A model generated the notes under the pieces. That model did no database searches. It was given only the letters and a program-made list of their open reading frames with translations, and was not told the origin of the DNA. This document shows, piece by piece, positions 24,135-33,080 of a stretch of 64,000 nucleotides of DNA (positions are counted from its first letter, which is position 1; the number at the start of each line of letters is the position of its first letter). The DNA comes from DASSJT01 sp035691065. Its GTDB lineage: Bacteria > Actinomycetota > Actinomycetes > Actinomycetales > Dermatophilaceae. The stretch lies in the NCBI GenBank assembly GCA_035691065.1, contig DASSJT010000073.1, positions 6,459 to 70,458 of the forward strand, given 5' to 3'. Position numbers and translations under genes: made by a program.

Positions 24135-25211
24135 ATGACTGACCAGCCAGCCGAACAGCCGATCAGCGGGTCCGCCTCGCGAGGTGCTGTGGACCTCACC
24201 GGACTGTCGACCCATGGGAGGGCGCCTTCGGGCGCGCCCGCAAGCCGGGGGCGCCCGACCGGTGCAGCGTCACCGGGCAGCGCCGGTGCCGGTGCAGCGC
24301 CGGGTGGTTCCCCACCGGTCGCGGGCGGCGCGGGTCCCGGCGTGGCTTCCGGTGCGGCGGCCGGACCAGCCCGCCCCGGGGTCAGCGGCCTGGTGGTGGA
24401 GGGCAACGACGCCAACTTCACCGAGGTGGTCAACGCCTCCATCCGCGTGCCCTCCGTGGTCGTCCTGTGGTCGGCTGGCCTGCCCCAGTCCGGCGACTTC
24501 CTCCAGGTCGTCATCGGCGCCGCCGCGGCCCTCGACGGACGAGTGCAGGTCGTCTCCGTCAACGTGGACGCCAACCCGGGCCTGTTGCGGGCCTTCCAGG
24601 TGCAGTCCGTGCCCATGACCCTCGGCCTCGTCCAGGGCCAGCCGGTCCCCCTCTTCGCCGGCATCCAGCCTGCCGAGCAGGTTCGCGCCTACCTCGACGA
24701 GCTGCTCAAGCTGGCCGTCCAGTACGGCATCGCGGGGCGGGTCGACATCGGCGGCGCGGGCGTTGACGAGGGCGCCGGCGAGGGCGTCGAGCCCGAGCTG
24801 CCCCCGCTCCATCAGGCGGCGTTCGACGCCATCGAGCGTGACGACCTCGACGGCGCCGCCGCGGCATACGAGCAAGCGCTCAAGGAGAACCCGGGCGACA
24901 CCGACGCCGAGCTGGGACTCGCGCACGTGGGCCTGATGCGGCGCACCCGGGGTGTCGATCCCGCGGCCGCGCGCGCCGCCGCTGCGGCGAGCCCAGACGA
25001 CGTTGACGCGGCCATCATGGTCGCCGACCTCGACGTCCTGGGCGGGCACGTCGAGGATGCCTTCGGGCGCCTGATCGACCTGGTGAAGGCCACAGCCGGT
25101 GACGAGCGGGAGCAGGCACGCACCCACCTCCTCGAGCTGTTCTCGATCGTGGGGAGCCACGACGAGCGGGTGCGCAAGGCGCGCACCGCGCTCATGAGCG
25201 CGCTGTTCTGA
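24135..25211 (+). CDS. YbbN-like protein: inactive thioredoxin domain plus TPR-like C-terminus
   Basis: A 358-residue protein. A Gly/Ala/Pro-rich N-terminal segment (to about residue 80) precedes a thioredoxin fold: NFTEVVNASIRVPSVVVLWSAG, then VVSVNVDANPGLLRAFQVQSVPMTLGLVQGQPV with the cis-Pro. The CxxC of thioredoxin is missing (GLPQS at that place), as in YbbN/CnoX-type co-chaperones. The C-terminal third is helical with TPR-like repeats (AFDAIERDDLDGAAAAYEQALKENPGDTDA). The ATG at 24135 is preferred over that at 24117 because GGGAGAG lies 9 nt before it. First gene of a tight run with two esterases and an ATP-grasp gene. Confidence 0.87.
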   Translation: MTDQPAEQPISGSASRGAVDLTGLSTHGRAPSGAPASRGRPTGAASPGSAGAGAAPGGSPPVAGGAGPGVASGAAAGPARPGVSGLVVEGNDANFTEVVNASIRVPSVVVLWSAGLPQSGDFLQVVIGAAAALDGRVQVVSVNVDANPGLLRAFQVQSVPMTLGLVQGQPVPLFAGIQPAEQVRAYLDELLKLAVQYGIAGRVDIGGAGVDEGAGEGVEPELPPLHQAAFDAIERDDLDGAAAAYEQALKENPGDTDAELGLAHVGLMRRTRGVDPAAARAAAAASPDDVDAAIMVADLDVLGGHVEDAFGRLIDLVKATAGDEREQARTHLLELFSIVGSHDERVRKARTALMSALF

Positions 25212-25212
25212 G

Positions 25213-26274
25213 GTGTCGCACCCGAAGGTGCTGGACGACCACGTCCGGTTTCGGCTCACCGATGCCGACCTGCCCGGCGCGACCCCTGTGCGAGCCGTCG
25301 CGCTCGAATGTGACCGTGTGGTCCCCGGCTCCCGGGCGTTCCAGGGCAGCGACGGCGCCTGGGAGCTCCGGCTGCCGCGACCCCCGCTGGCCCGTCTCGA
25401 GTACCGGCTGTCGGTCACCCGTGGGGACACTGTCGAGATCGTGGTCGACCCGACCAACCCCGACACCGTGCCGACGGCGTTCGGCGAGCGGTCAGAGCTG
25501 GCGATGCCCGGCTACCGGCCGCCCGCGTGGCTTGGCGCCCCTGCCACGCCGGGGACGCTGCGAGACCTGCTGGTCGCGGGGGAGACGGCCCAGGAGGTTC
25601 CGGTCTCGGTCTGGTCACCGGCCGGCAGCGCGGACACCGATCCCATGCCGATGCTCTTCGTCCACGACGGTCCGGAGTACGCCCGGCTGGCGTCCCTGAC
25701 GCAGTACTCCGCCGCGATGATCGCCTCGGGTGCGCTGCCGCCGCACCGCGTGGCCCTGGCCGAGCCGGTGCACCGCGACGCCTGGTACTCGGCGTCACCC
25801 CAGTACGTCCGCACCATCGTGCGAGCCGGTCTGGGACAGCTGCGCGAGGCGTATGCCGTCCGCTCGCCCATCGTGGTCATGGGGACGTCACTGGGTGGAC
25901 TGGCCGCCCTCCTGGTCGGGCTCCGGGGTGCACCGGAGGTCGGTGGCGTCTTCGCGCAGTCGGGATCGTTCTTCCAGCCGCGGCACGACGGCATGGAGCG
26001 CTCGTTCAGGTACTTCGGGCGCATCTCCCGCGCGGTCGCCGCGATCCTCGACACGCCCTCGACGCCGAACCCGCTGCAGATCACCATGACCTGCGGGGCC
26101 CTCGAGGAGAACGCGCGCAACAACGCCGACATGGCCGCGGCGCTGGCCCGGGCAGGCCATCGGGTCGACTACCGGGAGGTGCCCGACCTGCACAACTACA
26201 CCGCGTGGCGGGACAGCCTGGATCCCGGTTTGACGCGGCTCTTGACCACGGTCTGGGCGGAGGGGCAAGGATAG
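25213..26274 (+). CDS. alpha/beta-hydrolase, esterase D / enterochelin-esterase-like
   Basis: A 353-residue cytoplasmic hydrolase. A beta-sandwich-like N-terminal domain (to about 125) precedes the catalytic domain: strand with VHDGPEYARL, nucleophile elbow GTSLGG, and the likely catalytic His in VPDLHNYTAWRDSL. This layout matches enterochelin-esterase and esterase-D families that open ester bonds of large polar substrates. There is no signal peptide. Starts 1 nt after the YbbN-like stop, with a second esterase 5 nt downstream and an ATP-grasp gene after that. Confidence 0.85.
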   Translation: MSHPKVLDDHVRFRLTDADLPGATPVRAVALECDRVVPGSRAFQGSDGAWELRLPRPPLARLEYRLSVTRGDTVEIVVDPTNPDTVPTAFGERSELAMPGYRPPAWLGAPATPGTLRDLLVAGETAQEVPVSVWSPAGSADTDPMPMLFVHDGPEYARLASLTQYSAAMIASGALPPHRVALAEPVHRDAWYSASPQYVRTIVRAGLGQLREAYAVRSPIVVMGTSLGGLAALLVGLRGAPEVGGVFAQSGSFFQPRHDGMERSFRYFGRISRAVAAILDTPSTPNPLQITMTCGALEENARNNADMAAALARAGHRVDYREVPDLHNYTAWRDSLDPGLTRLLTTVWAEGQG

Positions 26275-26279
26275 GCGCC

Positions 26280-27044
26280 ATGCCGCCCTATCCGCGCGAG
26301 CCAGCGGCTCGCGCGAGCCTCCCGCTTCCGGGCACCGACCACGGCCTCACGGTCCTGCGCCACGGCCACTGGGGCCGGCCGGTGCTCGCCTTCCCCAGCG
26401 AGGCAGGGCGGGCCGAGGACTTCGCCGGCAACGGCATGCTTGACGCGATCGCCGGCCTGCTCCATGACGGGCGCACGACCGTCTTCTGCGTCGACAGCCT
26501 GGACGGCTGGTCCTGGTCGGCCAAAGAGCACCCCATCGAGGAGCGGGCCCGCCGGCACGGGCTCTACCACACCTGGCTGGAACAGCAGGCCGTGCCGTGG
26601 ATCTTCGGCCAGCTGGGCGGCGAGGCCGAGCTGATCACCGTCGGCGTCTCGATCGGTGCCTACCACGCCGTGCAGTTCGCGTTCCAGCGCGCCGACCTCG
26701 CCCCCCTCGCCATCGGCCTGTCGGGCAACTACGACGTCACAAGCTTCCGGTCGTGGGGGCAGCCGGGTGACGCCACCTACTTCGCCAACCCCGCGGCATA
26801 CGTGAGGAACCTCCACGGCGACCACCTGGCCTGGCTGCGGCAGCGTCTGTCCATCGTGCTGGTCTGTGGGCAGGGGCCCTTCGAGGAGCAGCCGACAAGG
26901 TCCCTCTCGGAGACACTCGCATTCGCGGAAGTGTTGCGGGAGAAGCGGATTCGCTATGAACTGGACCTGTGGGGCTACGACTCGGCCCACGACTGGCCGT
27001 GGTGGCGACTCCAGCTGGCCCACCACTTGGCCCGCTTCGTGTGA
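26280..27044 (+). CDS. esterase family alpha/beta-hydrolase
   Basis: A 254-residue hydrolase of the same broad class as the preceding gene but without the N-terminal domain. Nucleophile elbow GVSIGA, Asp region GYDSAHDWPWWRLQLAH with the catalytic His, and PSEAGRAEDFAGNGMLD near the oxyanion hole. No export signal, so cytoplasmic. The ATG at 26280 follows GGGGCAAGGA and sits 5 bp after the first esterase stop. Having two related esterases side by side suggests two steps, or a heteromeric enzyme, on one substrate (inference). Confidence 0.85.
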   Translation: MPPYPREPAARASLPLPGTDHGLTVLRHGHWGRPVLAFPSEAGRAEDFAGNGMLDAIAGLLHDGRTTVFCVDSLDGWSWSAKEHPIEERARRHGLYHTWLEQQAVPWIFGQLGGEAELITVGVSIGAYHAVQFAFQRADLAPLAIGLSGNYDVTSFRSWGQPGDATYFANPAAYVRNLHGDHLAWLRQRLSIVLVCGQGPFEEQPTRSLSETLAFAEVLREKRIRYELDLWGYDSAHDWPWWRLQLAHHLARFV

Positions 27045-27105
27045 CTGACCTGTGTGACTGACCTGTGTGACTAAAACGTGTGTGACCGACCTGTGTGATC
27101 GAGAG
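27039..27105. repeat. 13-bp tandem repeat in the leader of the ATP-grasp gene
   Basis: Four to five degenerate copies of GTGTGACTGACCT run through the stop of the second esterase to the leader of the next gene. The region carries several in-frame TGA and GTG triplets. It may be simple slippage; no role is apparent. Confidence 0.75.
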
Positions 27106-27125
27106 CCAACCGGAAGGACGTGCCC

Positions 27126-28397
27126 ATGCCCGCCGCGAAGGACCACCTGGTCGGACTGCTCCTCGGGGCGGAGGACGACTGGCCCACGGCGTTCGAGGCG
27201 CTCGCGCGTCGGCTCGGGGTGATCACCGCACCGGACGGGTCGCGGCACCAGCTCACCAGCGAGCGGCTGACGATCGAGCCGTTCAACCTGCGCGACCGAG
27301 TCCGGCACGACCTGGTCATCGACCGGCTCGCGCACTGGTACTACCACCCGCGGGAGTGGCTGAAGAAGGCCGCGCTCATGGACGACGTCTACCTGCTCAA
27401 CAGCCCCTTCACGTTCCAGTCGATGGAGAAGCACTCGGCGTACTGCGCGCTGATGCGCCTGGGCATGAACGTTCCGGAGACGGTGCTCGTGCCGTACAAG
27501 CACCCGGTCGACAACGCGCGGTGGGCGTTCACGTCGGCGAAGTACAACAAGGCGTTCGACCTCGACGCGATCGCCGACGAGATCGGCTATCCGTTGTTCA
27601 TGAAGCCGTTCGACGGTGGGGCCTGGCGTGGCGTGTCGATGATCCGCAACCGCGAGGACCTGCACCGCGCCTACGACGACTCCGGCGAGATGCTCATGCA
27701 CCTGCAGAAGGCGGTTGACGGCTTCGAGGTCTTCGCGCGGGCGCTCACCATCGGGCCGGAGACGATGGTGATGAAGTTCCGGCCCGACGAGCCGATGCAC
27801 AACCGGTATGCCGTGGAGCACGGCTTTCTCTCCGGGGCCACGGGCGCCGAGGCGGTCACGATCTCGCAGACCGTGAATGCGTTCTTCCGCTGGGAGTTCA
27901 ACTCGTGCGAGATGCTCGTCAAGGAGGGCGTCGTCTACCCGATCGACTACGCCAACGCCTGCCCCGACGTGGCCGTCACCTCGCTCCACTACTACTTCCC
28001 CTGGGCGATCAAGGCCCTCCTTCGCTGGTCGGTCTACTGTCTGGCGACCGGCAGGCGCGCCCAGACCCAGGTCGACACCGGAGCCTGGTTCGAGGTGGCC
28101 GACGACCAGTCCATGTCGTATGCCGACAAGCTCGCCGCCTACCAGGGCCTCGCCGACGCCCATTTCGAGGCCGACCGCTACGCCGACTTCTGCGCCTCGG
28201 CTCTGCCCCACGTCGACGAGATGGTGCTCGAGTGGGTGGACTCTGACGAATTCCGCTCGCTCCTGACCAGCACCATCCACCAGACCTACCCACCCCAGGA
28301 GTGGGACCAGTTCGAGGGGCACTTCGGAGGGCTGACCGGGCAGTGGGTCAGGGAAGAGCGGGACCGGCTCGGCTCCGGTGCGCACCATTTGCTCTGA
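27126..28397 (+). CDS. ATP-grasp family protein (RimK/glutathione-synthetase-like)
   Basis: A 423-residue protein. The mid-region has the ATP-grasp pattern: LLNSPFTFQSMEKHSAYCALMRLGMNVPETVLVP, then DEIGYPLFMKPFDGGAWRGVSMI with the ATP-lysine and glycine-rich loop, and later Mg-binding DYANACPDVAVTSLHYYFPW in place of the usual DxxxxNxxP. Such enzymes couple a carboxylate to an amine or hydroxyl by an acyl-phosphate. The ATG at 27126 is chosen because GGAAGG lies 8 nt upstream; a GTG 6 bp earlier would be too close to it. It closes the two-esterase cluster. A GC-rich hairpin at 28462-28489 ends the unit. Substrate unknown. Confidence 0.82.
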   Translation: MPAAKDHLVGLLLGAEDDWPTAFEALARRLGVITAPDGSRHQLTSERLTIEPFNLRDRVRHDLVIDRLAHWYYHPREWLKKAALMDDVYLLNSPFTFQSMEKHSAYCALMRLGMNVPETVLVPYKHPVDNARWAFTSAKYNKAFDLDAIADEIGYPLFMKPFDGGAWRGVSMIRNREDLHRAYDDSGEMLMHLQKAVDGFEVFARALTIGPETMVMKFRPDEPMHNRYAVEHGFLSGATGAEAVTISQTVNAFFRWEFNSCEMLVKEGVVYPIDYANACPDVAVTSLHYYFPWAIKALLRWSVYCLATGRRAQTQVDTGAWFEVADDQSMSYADKLAAYQGLADAHFEADRYADFCASALPHVDEMVLEWVDSDEFRSLLTSTIHQTYPPQEWDQFEGHFGGLTGQWVREERDRLGSGAHHLL

Positions 28398-28461
28398 CCG
28401 GCTGCGCCCCGCCGTCGTGCGGGCTCCACAGCCGAGGCCGCCCGCCCCACAGACGACAGCC

Positions 28462-28489
28462 GCCCGCCCCTGTGCGGGGGCGGGCGGGC
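28462..28489 (+). terminator. GC-rich hairpin after the ATP-grasp gene
   Basis: CCGCCCGCCCC (28462-28472), TGTGCG loop, GGGGCGGGCGG (28479-28489): 11 perfect pairs, no T tract. Confidence 0.7.
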
Positions 28490-28920
28490 GGGCCGGCATC
28501 CGGTGCGGGTCGGAGTGAACCCGAGGCGGTCAGCAGGTGCTGCACTCCTGGGGGACCTGGTGGCGACGGGCCGCGGGCGCCATCAGCCGTGGGCGGCGCA
28601 GGCCACGGAGGCGGTCGAGGGTGGCCAGGTTGGGCTGGTGGTCGCGGGAGCGGGGAAAGGCTCTCTGGCTGTCTTCGCGGTGGTTCTTGGGCGCAGTCAT
28701 GTCGTGGCAACACCGTTGCTCCGCGGGATTGTTCCGCCCCGAGCCCATGCCGGGCCGTCCCATGAAGGCGTGGTGCAGGTGCCCCTTGCGAACGAGGCGC
28801 GGTGGGGCCGACCCCGCGAGGGCGGCTGAGGCCTCGCTCGCCTGACCGACCCACGCGCCTATGAGAGGCGGCGCTGGGCACGCGGGAGAGGGACCGTCGC
28901 TGAGCCAGGGCGGGGCAGCC
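28490..28920. other. 430-bp intergenic region before the convergent pgm
   Basis: Between the terminator of the ATP-grasp operon and the end of pgm. Open frames exist on both strands, as expected at this GC content; the only one with a faintly coding look is the 56-codon minus-strand frame listed separately. No repeats, palindromes or RNA genes were recognised. Confidence 0.5.
28530..28700 (-). CDS. possible small Arg/His/Pro-rich protein
   Basis: ATG to TGA, 56 codons, beginning MTAPKNHREDSQRAFPRSRD and ending QECSTC. It has no clear ribosome site and no TANNNT hexamer at leaderless distance. It lies in an otherwise empty 430-bp gap. The opening vaguely recalls ribosomal protein L32 in composition, but the conserved motifs are not there. 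It may be chance. Confidence 0.2.
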   Translation of the reverse strand: MTAPKNHREDSQRAFPRSRDHQPNLATLDRLRGLRRPRLMAPAARRHQVPQECSTC

Positions 28921-30564
28921 CTAGCCGCCGAGGGCGGCGCTCACGACCTGCTTCGCCTCTTCCTGGACCTGGGCCAGGTGGTCAGGGCCCTTGAACGACT
29001 CGGCGTAGATCTTGTAGACGTCCTCGGTACCGGAGGGTCTGGCCGCGAACCATGCCGACTCGGTCGTCACCTTCAGGCCGCCGATCGCCGCGCCGTTGCC
29101 GGGTGCCTCGGTCAGCTTGGCTGTGATCGCCTCTCCGGCAAGGGAATCCGCCTTCACGTCCTGCGGGGAGAGCGCGGCCAGCTTCGCCTTCTGCTCGCGG
29201 TTCGCCGGAGCGTCGATGCGGGCGTATGCCGGGTCGCCGTGTCTCGCGGTCAGCTCGGCATAGTGCTGGCTGGGGGTCTTGTCCGTGGCGGCCAGGATCT
29301 CGGAGGCGAGCAGCGCCAGCAGGATGCCGTCCTTGTCCGTGGTCCAGGCCTTCCCGTCGCGGCGCAGGAAGGAGGCGCCGGCCGACTCCTCCCCGCCGAA
29401 CCCGAAGCTGCCGTCGAGGAGCCCGGGCACGAACCACTTGAAACCCACCGGGACCTCGACCAGCCGGCCTCCCACCTCAGCGGCGACCCGGTCGATCATC
29501 GACGAGGACACCAGGGTCTTGCCGATGGCCGCACCCGCGGGCCAGTCGGGACGTGCCCCGCCGAAGAGGTAGCCGATGGCGACGGCGAGGAAGTGGTTGG
29601 GGTTCATGAGACCGGCGTCGGGCGTCACGATGCCGTGCCGGTCGGCGTCGGCGTCGTTGCCCGTGGCGATGTCGAACTGGTCTCGACGGGCGATGAGGGA
29701 GGCCATCGCCGAGGGGCTGGAGCAGTCCATGCGGATCTTGCCGTCCCAGTCCAGCGTCATGAAGCGCCACGTGGAGTCGACCAGGGGGTTGACCACGGTG
29801 AGGTCGAGGCCGTGGCGTTCGCCGATCGCGCCCCAGTAGGCGACGCTGGCTCCGCCGAGCGGGTCGGCGCCGATGCGCACGCCGGCCTCGCGGATCCGGG
29901 CCACGTCGAGCACTGCGGGGAGGTCGTCCACGTAGGTGCCGACGAAGTCGTAGTCCTGCGCGTGGGCACGAGCCCGGCTGAACGGCATACGGCGCACCTC
30001 GTCGAGCCGGGCCGCGATCAGCGCGTTGGCCCGGGCGGCGATCACCTTCGTCGCATCGGAGTCGGCCGGGCCACCGTGGGGCGGGTTGTACTTGAACCCA
30101 CCGTCGGACGGGGGGTTGTGCGAGGGGGTGACCACGATGCCGTCGGCAAGTCCGCCGCCCGTGGTGCGGCCGCCGTTGGCACGCAGGATGGCATGGGACA
30201 CCGCCGGCGTGGGGGTGTAGCCGTCGCGGTCGTCGACGAGCACGGTGACGTCGTTCGCGGCGAGGACCTCCAGGGCGGTGGCCCATGCCGGCTCGGAGAG
30301 GCCATGGGTGTCGCGACCCATGAACAGGGGGCCGTCGTAGCCCTGGTCGCGGCGGTAGTCGCAGATCGCCTGGGTCGTGGCGAGGATATGCGTCTCGTTG
30401 AACGCCCGTTTGAGGCTGCACCCCCGGTGGCCCGACGTGCCGAAGACGACCTGCTGGTCGACGTCCTCCGGATCGGGAACCAGCGTGTAGTACGCCGTGA
30501 CGAGGTGAGCGACGTCGATCAGGTCGTCGGGCTGGGCCGGCTGCCCCGCTCGGGCGTCGCTCAT
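28921..30564 (-). CDS. pgm: phosphoglucomutase (alpha-D-glucose-specific)
   Basis: Interconverts glucose-1-phosphate and glucose-6-phosphate, linking glucan breakdown and synthesis with central metabolism. The 547-residue protein matches bacterial Pgm in length. FGTSGHRG opens domain 1, the phosphoserine loop is TPSHNPPSDGG, the metal loop is ATGNDADADRHG, the sugar-binding loop is FGGEESAGAS and the phosphate-binding loop is ARPSGTED. The ATG overlaps the glgB stop (ATGA), so pgm is the last gene of the glgE-treS-mak-glgB-pgm operon. The start is secure: upstream sequence in frame belongs to the shadow of glgB. Confidence 0.96.
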   Translation of the reverse strand: MSDARAGQPAQPDDLIDVAHLVTAYYTLVPDPEDVDQQVVFGTSGHRGCSLKRAFNETHILATTQAICDYRRDQGYDGPLFMGRDTHGLSEPAWATALEVLAANDVTVLVDDRDGYTPTPAVSHAILRANGGRTTGGGLADGIVVTPSHNPPSDGGFKYNPPHGGPADSDATKVIAARANALIAARLDEVRRMPFSRARAHAQDYDFVGTYVDDLPAVLDVARIREAGVRIGADPLGGASVAYWGAIGERHGLDLTVVNPLVDSTWRFMTLDWDGKIRMDCSSPSAMASLIARRDQFDIATGNDADADRHGIVTPDAGLMNPNHFLAVAIGYLFGGARPDWPAGAAIGKTLVSSSMIDRVAAEVGGRLVEVPVGFKWFVPGLLDGSFGFGGEESAGASFLRRDGKAWTTDKDGILLALLASEILAATDKTPSQHYAELTARHGDPAYARIDAPANREQKAKLAALSPQDVKADSLAGEAITAKLTEAPGNGAAIGGLKVTTESAWFAARPSGTEDVYKIYAESFKGPDHLAQVQEEAKQVVSAALGG

Positions 30565-33080
30565 CGGAGCTTCCCCTTGGATGTGGCGCTCGGGCCAGGG
30601 GACGCAGACTGTACCGGCGAGACCGGCTCCGAAACCGGCTCCGACCCCCGTTCCGAGGCCGGTTCGGAGGCCGGTTCCGACACCGGTTCCGACACCGGTT
30701 CCGACACCGGCTCCACCACATCCTCGGCACCCGCCAGACGGACGGGCTCCAGGGGCGCCGATGCGGGCGGTACCGATACGGGCGGCGCTGACACCGCCGC
30801 CGCCGGTGCGCTCGGCTCTGGCGTCGACGTCGAGCCGTTCTCGACAACCCGCGCCTCGGTCGACTCGGCTGCCGCCGACGCACTCTGGATCGGGGCCAGA
30901 TAGAGGGCCGTCAGGGGAGCGATCCGCACCACCACCGAGAACGGCTGCCCGTTGGAGGGGATCGGCTCCGCCTCGACCACGTTGTCGGCCTGCGACGGCG
31001 TGCCGTACTCGTCGTAGCCACTGGTGTCGAGGAGGACCTTCCAGGGGCCGGGCCGCGGCACGCCGAGCCGGAGCCCGTCGTGCGCCATCCCGTTGAAGTT
31101 GATCGCCACTGCGATGACCGAGCCGCGGGCCCGGTCGGCGGATCCGAACCGCAGGTAGGACAAGGTGTTCCCGACGTTGTCGTCGGCGTTGATCCACTCG
31201 AACCCTGCCGGCGAGGAGTCGAGCGCCCACAGGGCCTCCGTGCTGCGGTAGATCGCGTTGAGCTGCTTGACCAGGTTGTGCACCCGGTAATGGGCGGCGT
31301 GGTCGAGGAGCCACCAGTCGAGCTCCCGGCTGTCGGCCCACTCGCCCGGCTGGGCGAACTCGCACCCCATGAACAGCAGCTGCTTGCCGGGGTGGGACCA
31401 GATGTAGGCCAGGTAGGCCCGCAGCGTCGCCAGCTGCTCGAACCGGTGTCCGGGGATCTTGTTCAGCAGCGACCCCTTGCCGTGGACCACCTCGTCGTGG
31501 CTGATCGGCAGGAGGTAGTTCTCGCTGTACGCGTACATGAGCGAGAAGGTGAGCAGGTTGTGGTGGTACTGCCGGTGGACCGGGTCCTCCTTGAGGTAGC
31601 GGAGGGTGTCGTTCATCCAGCCCATGTTCCACTTGAGCCCGAAGCCGAGGCCCCCGGCGCTGGTCGGCTTGGTGACCCCGGGCCACGCCGTGGACTCCTC
31701 GGCGATGGTCACGATGCCGGGCTCCCGCTTGTATGCCGTGGCGTTGGCTTCCTGGAGCAGCCCGATGGCCTCGAGGTACTCGCGGCCGCCCCGCTCGTTC
31801 GGGATCCACTCGCCCTCGCGCCGCGAGTAGTCGAGGTAGAGCATCGAGGCCACGGCGTCGACGCGGAGGCCGTCGACGTGGAACTCCTCGAGCCAGAAGA
31901 TCGCATTGGCGACGAGGAAGTTGCGGACCTCCAGGCGGCCGAAGTCGAAGATGTGCGTGCCCCAGTCGGGCTGGTCGCCGCGCCGCGGGTCGGGGTGTTC
32001 GTAGAGGGGGAGGCCGTCGAACCTGGCCAGGGCCCAGGCGTCCCTCGGGAAGTGGGCGGGCACCCAGTCGAGGATGACGCCGATGCCGGCCTGGTGCAGC
32101 CGGTCGACCAGGTGGCGGAACTCGTCCGGCGAGCCGAAGCGCGCGGTCGGGGCGTAGTAGCCGGTCACCTGGTAGCCCCACGACGGGCCGTACGGGTGCT
32201 CCATGACCGGGAGGAACTCGACATGCGTGAAGCCGATGTCGACGACGTAGTTGACCAGGTGCTCGGCGAGGTCGAGGTAGGACAGGCCGCGCCGCCACGA
32301 GCCAAGGTGGACCTCGTAGATGCTCATGGGTCCCTGGTGGGGGTTGCTCGCCGCGCGCCGGGCCATCCACTCACCGTCACCCCACTCGTGGGTCGAGTGG
32401 GTGACCACCGAGGCGGTGTCCGGCGGCCGCTCCGTGGCCTGGGCCATCGGGTCGGACTTGGCGCGCACGATGTCGTCAGCCCCGCGGATGTCGAACTTGT
32501 AGTTGTTGCCCTCGGCCACGCCGGGGACGTACAGCTCCCACACACCGGATGAGCCCAACAGACGCATCGGGTGGCTCCGACCGTCCCAGTCGTTGAAGTC
32601 GCCCACGAGGTGCACGGCCCGGGCTCGTGGCGCCCACACGGCGAAGGAGGTGCCGCGGACGTCGCCCATCGGGCCCGGGTACTCGCGAACGTGCGCGCCG
32701 AGGACCGTCCAGAGCTGCTCGTGGCGGCCCTCCCCGATGAGGTGCAGGTCGACCTCGCCGAGGGTGGGGGCGAAACGGTAGGGGTCGTCCTGGACGTGCT
32801 CGATGCCGTCGCTCCAGGCGACGATCACGCGGTAGTCGAGCGTCGTGCGCTGTCCTTCGCGCAGTCCGCTCCACACGCCATCGGCTTCGTGGTGCAGGGA
32901 CAGCTCCACGCCGTCCTCGAACCGCACCCGCACGCTGTGGGCGAGCTGGCGCAGGACGCGGATCCGCAGCCCGGCCTCTTCGAGGTGCTGCCCGAGCAGG
33001 TCGTGTGGTTGCTGGTGCCTGCCCTGGGCGAGGGCAGTGATTGCGGCGGGAACCTTGTCCGTGGGGATGGGCGGGGTCAC
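30561..33080 (-). CDS. glgB: 1,4-alpha-glucan branching enzyme, GH13, with repetitive C-terminal tail
   Basis: Forms alpha-1,6 branches in glucan. The 839-residue protein has an N-terminal CBM48-like pair (GTSFAVWAPRARAVHLVGDFNDWDGR), the GH13 barrel and a C-terminal beta domain ending near ALYLAPIQ. Catalytic residues: Asp in GLRVDAVASMLYLDYSR, Glu in IVTIAEESTAW, Asp in ISHDEVVHGKGS. The last 105 residues are an extra Ala/Ser/Pro/Glu-rich tail with EPVS/EPAS repeats (DNA 30619-30720) not found in ordinary GlgB. The start is the GTG overlapping the mak stop (GTGA); upstream in-frame sequence is only open by chance. Confidence 0.95.
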   Translation of the reverse strand: MTPPIPTDKVPAAITALAQGRHQQPHDLLGQHLEEAGLRIRVLRQLAHSVRVRFEDGVELSLHHEADGVWSGLREGQRTTLDYRVIVAWSDGIEHVQDDPYRFAPTLGEVDLHLIGEGRHEQLWTVLGAHVREYPGPMGDVRGTSFAVWAPRARAVHLVGDFNDWDGRSHPMRLLGSSGVWELYVPGVAEGNNYKFDIRGADDIVRAKSDPMAQATERPPDTASVVTHSTHEWGDGEWMARRAASNPHQGPMSIYEVHLGSWRRGLSYLDLAEHLVNYVVDIGFTHVEFLPVMEHPYGPSWGYQVTGYYAPTARFGSPDEFRHLVDRLHQAGIGVILDWVPAHFPRDAWALARFDGLPLYEHPDPRRGDQPDWGTHIFDFGRLEVRNFLVANAIFWLEEFHVDGLRVDAVASMLYLDYSRREGEWIPNERGGREYLEAIGLLQEANATAYKREPGIVTIAEESTAWPGVTKPTSAGGLGFGLKWNMGWMNDTLRYLKEDPVHRQYHHNLLTFSLMYAYSENYLLPISHDEVVHGKGSLLNKIPGHRFEQLATLRAYLAYIWSHPGKQLLFMGCEFAQPGEWADSRELDWWLLDHAAHYRVHNLVKQLNAIYRSTEALWALDSSPAGFEWINADDNVGNTLSYLRFGSADRARGSVIAVAINFNGMAHDGLRLGVPRPGPWKVLLDTSGYDEYGTPSQADNVVEAEPIPSNGQPFSVVVRIAPLTALYLAPIQSASAAAESTEARVVENGSTSTPEPSAPAAAVSAPPVSVPPASAPLEPVRLAGAEDVVEPVSEPVSEPVSEPASEPASERGSEPVSEPVSPVQSASPGPSATSKGKLR

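Noticed and set aside
28530..28700. Ribosomal protein L32 remnant
   Set aside because: Only the composition and a PK near the start are similar; the conserved L32 cysteine pairs and SxxRRS motif are missing.
28861..30903. Long open frame (680 codons) on the plus strand over pgm and glgB
   Set aside because: It is the mirror of the minus-strand genes, whose products carry all catalytic motifs; its own product is low-complexity Gly/Arg/Val sequence with no domain.
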